Shown here: piece by piece, positions 1-4,690 of the stretch
How positions within the stretch are numbered: the stretch's first letter is position 1
Layout of the letters: every line of letters starts with the position of its first letter
Source: DATDRQ01 sp035291645
GTDB taxonomy: Bacteria; Chloroflexota; Anaerolineae; Anaerolineales; UBA4823
Assembly (NCBI GenBank): GCA_035291645.1
Contig: DATDRQ010000084.1
Coordinates: forward strand, 1-6,836
Length of the DNA stretch: 6,836 bases
Direction: 5' to 3'
Translations under genes and position numbers: made by a program
The notes under the pieces: model-generated
The model's database searches: none
Seen by the model: the letters and a program-made list of their open reading frames with translations, nothing else
Told to the model about the DNA's origin: nothing

Positions 1-284
1 ATGGCGGCGACGGCCAGCTCGACCGTGGCGTAGCCGGTGATGATGATGCAGATTATCTCCGGGTCGATTTGGTAAATCCTGGAGATCAGTTCGATCCCGC
101 TGAGCCCGGGCATCATCACGTCGATCAGCACCAGGTCAAATCCGTCCAGCATGACTTTCTGCAAACCCTGTTCGCCGTTTTCGGCGGTGTCCACATGATA
201 GCCATGCGGGCGGAGGGCCCGGCGACAGCCTTCGCGGATGCCGGGTTCGTCGTCGACGACCAGAATTTTGGGTTCGGAGTTCAT
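1..284 (-). CDS. Response regulator receiver domain, 3' end cut off by window edge
   Basis: Reading from the ATG at 284-282, the minus strand stays open to the window edge and gives 94 residues of a CheY-fold receiver. The acidic pair is D11-D12 after ILVVDDEPG. The phosphoacceptor is D55 in LVLIDVMMPG, and the switch Thr is T83 in the IIITGYATVE stretch; the conserved Lys should lie just past the edge. The TGYATVELAV segment is the style seen in NtrC-family receivers, so a sigma-54 AAA+ domain and a DNA-binding domain could follow, but none of that is visible. A receiver-only or receiver-plus-kinase protein is equally possible. The gene starts 17 nt after the stop of the histidine kinase, which makes it a likely phosphorylation partner. 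No clear Shine-Dalgarno precedes the ATG, so translational coupling to the kinase is plausible. The family call is firm; the output function is unknown. Confidence 0.88.
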   Translation of the reverse strand, partial: MNSEPKILVVDDEPGIREGCRRALRPHGYHVDTAENGEQGLQKVMLDGFDLVLIDVMMPGLSGIELISRIYQIDPEIICIIITGYATVELAVAA

Positions 285-301
285 AGGATAACGAATATCG
301 G

Positions 302-2287
302 TCAATTCTCGCCGATCAGCTCGGCGGCAGGCGCTCCCGGCTGCTGGACGCCGAGCAGCTTGATGGGAAGCTGGATGGTGAACGTCGTACCTTTATTGAT
401 CTCGCTGCGCACGTTGATCTGCCCGCGATGGAGTTTTACGATGCCGTAGATGATCGGCAAGCCCAGCCCGGTGCCGATCCCGACCGGCTTGGTGGTGAAG
501 AAGGGGGTGAACAGCATGCTATGGTGCTCCTGTGGGATGCCGATGCCGGTGTCCTCGACTTCCAGAGTTACCATACCGGCTGGTTGGTTGATTGTGCGCA
601 GGGTGACTTTGCCGCCGTCCGGCATGGCATCCATGGCGTTGTCGATCAGGTTGACCAGCACCTGGTGCAGCTGCGCCAGATCGGCCTGAATGACGGGTAG
701 ACTCGCATCGAGCTCTAAAACGATCTCTCCCTGGCTGTCCGTGAAGCGTTTCTGCTCCAACTCGACGATGTATTGGATCAGGGCATTCAGATCGGTCGGC
801 TGGGCGACCACCTGGTTCTGGCGGGCGAACTCGAGCAGTGCGGAGACGATGCCTTTGCAGCGCTTGGTTTCGTTGACGATGAGTTCGATGTCCTCCTGGT
901 ACGGGGAGGTGGGATCGAGTTCCTTGCGCAGGATATCGGAGTAGAGCAGGATCGTACCAAGCGGGTTATTCAGCTCGTGGGCCACGCCGGCGGCTAACTG
1001 GCCCAGGGAAGCCAGCTTTTCCGACTGGACCAGCTGGTCCTGAGTGGTCTGCAGAGTGTCGAGCATCGAGTTGAAGGAGCTGGCCAGCTCGCCGACCTCG
1101 CCGCCGGCGCGCACCGGCACCCGGGTGGACATGTCGCCTTCCGCCACCCGGCGGTTAGCCGCTACCAGGTCGCGCAGCTGGTTGAGCGGGCGGGTGATCG
1201 CCCGGGAAACCGGCGTGGTCAGGAAGATGGTGAACAGGATAGTAGCGAGCGCCACCAGGAGGATGCGCTGGTTGAATATATTAACCAGGCGCTGGAAGGA
1301 GGCCTGGCGCGAACCTACGTACAGGATGCCGACCACCTGCCCCCGGTGGTCTTTTAAAGGTTCGTAGCGGGTGATGTAATCCTGATTGACCACAAAGGCT
1401 GGGCCGACGAACTCCTGGCCCTCCTCTAGCACGACCTGGGAGACTTCCTCGGAAACACGCGTGCCGATCGCCCGGTTGCCTTGTTCATTCATGACGTTGG
1501 TCGAGACGCGCAGGTCGCCCAAGAAAATGGTGGCGGTATCGACTCCGGCGGCATCCCGGATGCGGTCCACCAGGGTGAAGTCGTTATTGAATAGATGGAA
1601 TGCCGCGACGGAGCCGAGCAGTTCGCCAGCCGCGTCTTCGACTGGTGAGACGCTGATCAAGGCCAGCCCGGCGCTCCCCTCCCTTTCATCGAATAGCTGT
1701 GTAGCCGCTTTGGGGGTGTCCTGGATGGTGATACGGGCCTGGTCGTCCAGGCCAGCCTGGGCCAGGAGATCGGCGGGGATGACCTCGGTAGCCGCCCGGG
1801 GTTTCCCGGCATCCAGCGCCTGCCGGATGATGGGCAGGCTCTGCCAGTTCTCCAGCTGGTCCAATTCGGATTGCTGCCCGGCGACGGAGTGCAGGGCGCC
1901 GGCCAGGGTCTCTCCCTGCGGATCAAGCAAGAAGATGACGTAGTTTCCTCCCAGCACCAATCCGGACAGGTTATTGCGGATCTGCTGGAGCAGAGTCGAG
2001 TCGGCAACCTCCTGAGAAGAGGACTGCATGTTCTGGATCACCAGCGGGTCAGCGGCGATGCGCTCGGTGATGCCTTCGATCTCGCGCAGCTTGAGACCGT
2101 AAAAGGTCTGAGCCAGCTGCATATCACGGGCGACCCGCTCATTCATAGCCTCGGACAGGTAATCGCCAATGGTCTGGGCGATTGCCCAGGCGCCGATGGC
2201 GATGCTGATGGCGGCCACCAGCGAGAAGGAGATCGCCAGGACGAGCTGGAAGGGAGCCGAGAAGAGGTCCTTTAGCCGGCCGATCAT
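302..2287 (-). CDS. Membrane sensor histidine kinase (Cache-HAMP-HisKA-HATPase)
   Basis: This 661-residue kinase probably autophosphorylates on H437 in response to an extracytoplasmic ligand and passes the phosphate to one or both neighbouring receivers. Domain order: a short cytoplasmic start, TM1 at about 13-37, an extracytoplasmic sensor at about 45-335, TM2 at about 341-359, HAMP at about 360-414, a dimerisation/phosphoacceptor helix with GVAHELNNPL (434-443), then a complete HATPase_c domain. Its boxes are N546/N550 in LVNLIDNAMDAM, DTGIGIP (579-585), FTPFFTTK (593-600) and GTGLGLP (605-611). The sensor has the GTRVSEEV...FVGPAFVVNQDYITRYEPLKD...VVGILYVG pattern that I associate with Cache_3-Cache_2 sensors of small ligands. 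HELNNPLG and the FFTTK box place it with NtrB/HPK4-like kinases, which often partner NtrC-type regulators. The ATG at 2287 is the first usable start in frame and overlaps the stop of a small upstream frame (ATGA). There is no obvious ribosome site of its own. All catalytic motifs are intact. The ligand is not determinable from sequence. Confidence 0.95.
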   Translation of the reverse strand: MIGRLKDLFSAPFQLVLAISFSLVAAISIAIGAWAIAQTIGDYLSEAMNERVARDMQLAQTFYGLKLREIEGITERIAADPLVIQNMQSSSQEVADSTLLQQIRNNLSGLVLGGNYVIFLLDPQGETLAGALHSVAGQQSELDQLENWQSLPIIRQALDAGKPRAATEVIPADLLAQAGLDDQARITIQDTPKAATQLFDEREGSAGLALISVSPVEDAAGELLGSVAAFHLFNNDFTLVDRIRDAAGVDTATIFLGDLRVSTNVMNEQGNRAIGTRVSEEVSQVVLEEGQEFVGPAFVVNQDYITRYEPLKDHRGQVVGILYVGSRQASFQRLVNIFNQRILLVALATILFTIFLTTPVSRAITRPLNQLRDLVAANRRVAEGDMSTRVPVRAGGEVGELASSFNSMLDTLQTTQDQLVQSEKLASLGQLAAGVAHELNNPLGTILLYSDILRKELDPTSPYQEDIELIVNETKRCKGIVSALLEFARQNQVVAQPTDLNALIQYIVELEQKRFTDSQGEIVLELDASLPVIQADLAQLHQVLVNLIDNAMDAMPDGGKVTLRTINQPAGMVTLEVEDTGIGIPQEHHSMLFTPFFTTKPVGIGTGLGLPIIYGIVKLHRGQINVRSEINKGTTFTIQLPIKLLGVQQPGAPAAELIGEN

Positions 2288-2403
2288 GGTAAATCGAAGT
2301 TCTGGTGGATGATCGCCAGGGCCTGATCGACCTGGCTGGAGGGGATCACCATGGAGAAAGTCGAAATGTATGTTTGTACGATGCCACCGATTCTTGTCTT
2401 CAA
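2284..2403 (-). CDS. Possible translationally coupled small ORF (39 aa from TTG, or 22 aa from ATG 2352)
   Basis: The 112-nt gap between the receiver and the kinase is open in the third frame. A TTG at 2403-2401 overlaps the receiver stop (TTGA), and the frame ends with a TGA at 2286-2284 that overlaps the kinase ATG (ATGA). The peptide ends in MVIPSSQVDQALAIIHQNFD followed by LP. From the internal ATG (2352-2350) about 18 of 21 codons end in G or C, like the flanking genes, whereas the TTG-proximal part shows no such bias. The tail recalls the last beta-strand and helix of ACT domains such as the aspartokinase C-terminus (..VxxxxVxxALxxLHxxF..), but that is a visual resemblance only. It could be a real coupled micro-protein, a decayed remnant of a larger gene, or chance. 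No Shine-Dalgarno is visible. Its practical role may be to carry ribosomes to the kinase start. Confidence 0.35.
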   Translation of the reverse strand: MKTRIGGIVQTYISTFSMVIPSSQVDQALAIIHQNFDLP

Positions 2404-2780
2404 GATTTTGGAAGGTGCTTGTTGACCTGGCGGATTAATTCATCCGAGGATATAGGTTTGCTCATGAAAGCGTTGATGTGGATGTACTCGTCAGTCGGGA
2501 ACAGCTCGGCGTAATCGGTGTTGGCGATGGATGTGACCATCAGGATCGGGATGTTCTTAACCGCAGGATCGTCGTGCATGCGCTGGCTGACCGACAGGCC
2601 GTCCAGCACCGTGTCCATGATCACATCCAGGATAACCAGATCGGGTTGATCGTCCCGGACGCGTTTATAGCCGGAGTCGCCTCCATCTGCGGTGATGACC
2701 TGGTGGTCGTTCTTTTCAAGGACGATCTTGGTGGCGCTGACGAAGTCCGGGTCATCATCGACAATGAGTATCTTTGCCAT
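2400..2780 (-). CDS. Single-domain response regulator (CheY-like receiver)
   Basis: A 126-residue protein made only of a receiver domain. The acidic pocket is in ILIVDDDPD (D8-D10), the phosphoacceptor is D52 in LVILDVIMD, the switch Thr is T83 in LMVTS, and the conserved Lys is K108 in FMSKP. The beta4-alpha4-beta5 part is long (IANTDYAELFPTDEYIHINAF), which I have the impression is common in stand-alone receivers beside sensor kinases. There is no output domain, so it probably acts by protein contact, as a phosphate shuttle or sink, or on the kinase itself. The frame is open far upstream, antisense-free but overlapping nuoF. The ATG at 2780 is chosen because it starts exactly at the receiver fold and follows a strong AAGGAGC site. 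It lies 43 nt after nuoF and 112 nt before the kinase, so it belongs to the same operon. Confidence 0.93.
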   Translation of the reverse strand: MAKILIVDDDPDFVSATKIVLEKNDHQVITADGGDSGYKRVRDDQPDLVILDVIMDTVLDGLSVSQRMHDDPAVKNIPILMVTSIANTDYAELFPTDEYIHINAFMSKPISSDELIRQVNKHLPKS

Positions 2781-2785
2781 GGAAA

Positions 2786-2792
2786 GCTCCTT
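2786..2792 (-). promoter_or_regulatory. Ribosome binding site of the CheY-like gene
   Basis: The minus strand reads AAGGAGC, then 5 nt, then ATG. This is the best Shine-Dalgarno match seen in the window. It fixes the start at 2780 and rules out the much longer in-frame extension into nuoF. Confidence 0.8.
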
Positions 2793-2823
2793 GCAGAGGG
2801 CAGAGGTAGCAGGGTGAGGTAGG

Positions 2824-4104
2824 TTAATGCCGGCCGTTAGAATTGGCCAGGCATTGCTTCTGTTCCAGGTGGTGTTCATACTCCTGGCGGAACTTGAGGA
2901 TGGTCGAGCGTGCCGGGTTGACCAGGGCGGCGCCCATCGGGCAGAAGGTACGCCCGTCGATGTTCTCGGCCAGGTACAGAGCGTGCTCGATGTCGCCCGG
3001 GAGACCTTTGCCGTCCTCGATGCGGTCGAGGGTCTCGAACAGGCGCACCGAGCCGACCCGGCAGGGAACGCAGCGCCCGCAGGATTCGTGGGCGAAGAAC
3101 TTGGTGATCCGGCGGGCGGCCTCCACCATGCAGGTGGTCTCATCCATCACAATGATGGCGCCGGTGCCGAGCTGCGAGCCGGCCTGCTCGAGGGACTCGA
3201 AGGCCATAGGAACATCGACCTGGTCGGCGGTGAGCACCGGGGTGGAAGCCCCGCCGGGGATGATGGCTTTGACCTGGCGTCCACCTCGGATCCCGCCAGC
3301 GTGCTCGAAGATGATCTCGCTCAAGGGCGTGCCCAGCGGGAGTTCGTAGTTTCCGGGCCGGTTGACGTGCCCGCTGACCGAGAAGATCTTGGGTCCTTTG
3401 CTCTGTTCTGTCCCGATCCTGGCGAACCATTCCGGGCCGTTCAGCACGATGTGCTTGATGCAGGCCAGGGTCTCGATGTTGTGCACCAGGGTGGGCAGCC
3501 CAAACAGGCCGACCTGGGCCGGGTAGGGCGGTTTCAGGCGGGGGTTGCCGGGCTTGCCCTCCAGCGATTCCAGCATGGCGGTTTCTTCGCCGCAGATATA
3601 CGCCCCGGCGCCGCGGTGGACGGACATATCCAGGTTAAATCCGGTTCCTAGGATGTTGTTGCCCAGATAGCCGTGTTCGTAGGCGTCGGCGATGGCCTTG
3701 ATCCAGCGCTTGACACCCAGGAAGAACTCGCCGCGGATGTAGACGTAAGCCCGGGAGGCGCCGACGGCGTAGCTGGCGATGATCACGCCCTCGATCACTT
3801 GGTGGGGGTCACGTTCGACGATCTGGCGGTCCTTGAAGGTGCCTGGTTCGCCCTCGTCGGTGTTGACCGCCACGATCTTCTGGATGGCCGGGTCCTGGGG
3901 TATGAAGCCCCACTTCACACCAGCCGGGAAACCGGCCCCGCCCCGCCCGCGCAGCCCGGAGCGTTTGACCATGTCGATCAGCTCCAGGGGGGAATAGCGG
4001 ATCAGCGCCAGGCGGGCGGCTTCGTAGCCGCCGTAAGCCAGGTAGGTGGCGATCTTCTCCGAGTCAGGGCGGTGGATATTCTGGGTCAGTACAGGTTCGA
4101 ACAT
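2824..4104 (-). CDS. nuoF: NuoF-like NAD(P)H/FMN/[4Fe-4S] subunit of formate dehydrogenase
   Basis: The diaphorase subunit: it exchanges hydride with NAD(P) through FMN and passes electrons via one [4Fe-4S] cluster. The 426 residues match the usual length of complex I NuoF (about 420-450). Motifs in order: GRGGAGFP (53-60), the glycine-rich nucleotide/FMN loop; NTDEGEPGTFKDR (81-93); GAGAYICGEETAM (165-177) of the FMN site; the SLBB-like middle around 240-290; and the cluster ligands C342, C345 and C348 in ESCGRCVPC, with C388 in TFCPMG. All four cysteines are present. It lacks the N-terminal thioredoxin-like and C-terminal 2x[4Fe-4S] extensions found in HydB/HndC-type bifurcating subunits, so it is the short NuoF form. 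The neighbouring fdhF and nuoE genes point to a formate dehydrogenase complex rather than complex I, since no other nuo genes are present. The ATG at 4104 has only a weak purine-rich stretch (GAAGAA) before it and is separated from nuoE by an inverted repeat. The cytoplasmic location is inferred from the lack of signal or membrane segments. Confidence 0.93.
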   Translation of the reverse strand: MFEPVLTQNIHRPDSEKIATYLAYGGYEAARLALIRYSPLELIDMVKRSGLRGRGGAGFPAGVKWGFIPQDPAIQKIVAVNTDEGEPGTFKDRQIVERDPHQVIEGVIIASYAVGASRAYVYIRGEFFLGVKRWIKAIADAYEHGYLGNNILGTGFNLDMSVHRGAGAYICGEETAMLESLEGKPGNPRLKPPYPAQVGLFGLPTLVHNIETLACIKHIVLNGPEWFARIGTEQSKGPKIFSVSGHVNRPGNYELPLGTPLSEIIFEHAGGIRGGRQVKAIIPGGASTPVLTADQVDVPMAFESLEQAGSQLGTGAIIVMDETTCMVEAARRITKFFAHESCGRCVPCRVGSVRLFETLDRIEDGKGLPGDIEHALYLAENIDGRTFCPMGAALVNPARSTILKFRQEYEHHLEQKQCLANSNGRH

Positions 4105-4125
4105 GGTTTTCTTCGCTATTCTAAC

Positions 4126-4223
4126 TTCAACGCGAAGCCGCCAGGAAAAAAATAAGGCGCGAAGTCTCTTTACATAAACCTAAATCTTTGCGTCTTATCT
4201 TCCCTTCGCACCTTTGCGTTAAA
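4126..4223. repeat. GCAAAG-rich imperfect inverted repeat (MITE/REP-like) between nuoE and nuoF
   Basis: The arms at about 4126-4164 and 4186-4223 are reverse complements with roughly 32 of 38 positions pairable (G-U included), six mismatches and one bulge. They flank a loop of about 21 nt. In the minus-strand transcript the first arm begins UUUAACGCAAAGGUGCGAAG and the second ends GCGGCUUCGCGUUGAAG. Its UAA is the nuoE stop codon, so the element sits flush against the end of nuoE and fills nearly the whole 114-nt gap. It is A/T-richer than its coding neighbours. From memory, tandem ACGCAAAG-type sequences recur in intergenic spaces of many environmental bacteria, which suggests a dispersed mobile repeat. 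The transcript would form a long hairpin that could shield or process the mRNA between nuoE and nuoF. No transposase gene or target duplication is seen. Confidence 0.75.
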
Positions 4224-4680
4224 TCTCTTTGTTTGCCAGGTCGGCGAGCAGGTCGTCCAGCCCGCTGAATGACATATTCCCGAAGAGCTCGTCGTTGACC
4301 TTGATCGCCGGGGCCAGATCACAGGCCGCCAGGCACTGGACGACCTCCAGGGAAAACTTCCCTTCCGGGGTGGTCTCACCCGGACCGATCTGCAAGCGGT
4401 CGATGATGTGATCGATGACCGGTTCGGCCCCGCCGACCAGGTAGCAGGAGAGGCCTTCGCACACCTGGATGTGGTAATGTCCCTGCGGCCGCAGCTTGAA
4501 CATCGTGTAGAAGCTGGCGGTCGAGAAGACCTGACCCGGGGACAGGTGCAGGCGCTCGGCGACGCGCTGGATGGCCTGCGGGCTTAACCAGCCGTACTGC
4601 TCCTGGGCGATATAGAGCGCGGCTAGCAGCATGGCGCGCCTCTTCGGATTGCGCACTGTGGGTACAGGATTGGCGAGCAT
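4219..4680 (-). CDS. nuoE: NuoE-like [2Fe-2S] thioredoxin-fold subunit of formate dehydrogenase
   Basis: A 153-residue NuoE/24-kDa-type subunit that binds one [2Fe-2S] cluster and docks on NuoF. Residues 10-65 form the helical N-terminal part (RRAMLLAALYIAQEQYGWLS, then the ASFYTMF segment). Residues 68-153 form the thioredoxin-like fold. The four ligands are C74 and C79 in CEGLSC and C116 and C120 in QCLAAC. Length and ligands are standard for the family. It starts 8 nt after the fdhF stop with a GAGG that overlaps that stop codon, so translation is probably coupled. The stop codon lies inside the edge of the downstream inverted repeat, so the last few residues (about NKEI) may have been altered by the insertion. 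In NAD-linked formate dehydrogenases the homologous subunits are called FdsG or HylA; complex I membership is unlikely because no other nuo genes accompany it. Confidence 0.93.
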   Translation of the reverse strand: MLANPVPTVRNPKRRAMLLAALYIAQEQYGWLSPQAIQRVAERLHLSPGQVFSTASFYTMFKLRPQGHYHIQVCEGLSCYLVGGAEPVIDHIIDRLQIGPGETTPEGKFSLEVVQCLAACDLAPAIKVNDELFGNMSFSGLDDLLADLANKEI

Positions 4681-4686
4681 GTCGCG

Positions 4687-4690
4687 CCTC
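4687..4690 (-). promoter_or_regulatory. Ribosome binding site of nuoE, overlapping the fdhF stop
   Basis: The junction reads TGAGGCGCGACATG. The GAGG uses the last two bases of the fdhF stop and lies 6 nt before the nuoE ATG, which favours re-initiation by ribosomes finishing fdhF. Confidence 0.65.

Noticed and set aside
2400..3143. A 247-codon version of the receiver gene extending into nuoF
   Set aside because: The extra N-terminal part is an out-of-frame reading of nuoF (Arg/Pro/Ser-rich). The strong AAGGAGC site and the exact start of the receiver fold mark 2780 as the start.
2827..3651. Long plus-strand open frame (274 codons) opposite nuoF
   Set aside because: It is antisense to an intact, motif-complete nuoF, has no recognisable domain, and is explained by the strong codon bias of the minus-strand gene.
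4105..4218. CRISPR-like or tandem repeat array
   Set aside because: The GCAAAG/GCGAAG units occur only a few times and fit a single hairpin; there are no regular spacers.
4126..4223. Rho-independent terminator between nuoE and nuoF
   Set aside because: The stem is long, imperfect and A/T-rich in its middle. The U-run lies inside one arm and not directly after the stem, and nuoF must still be transcribed.
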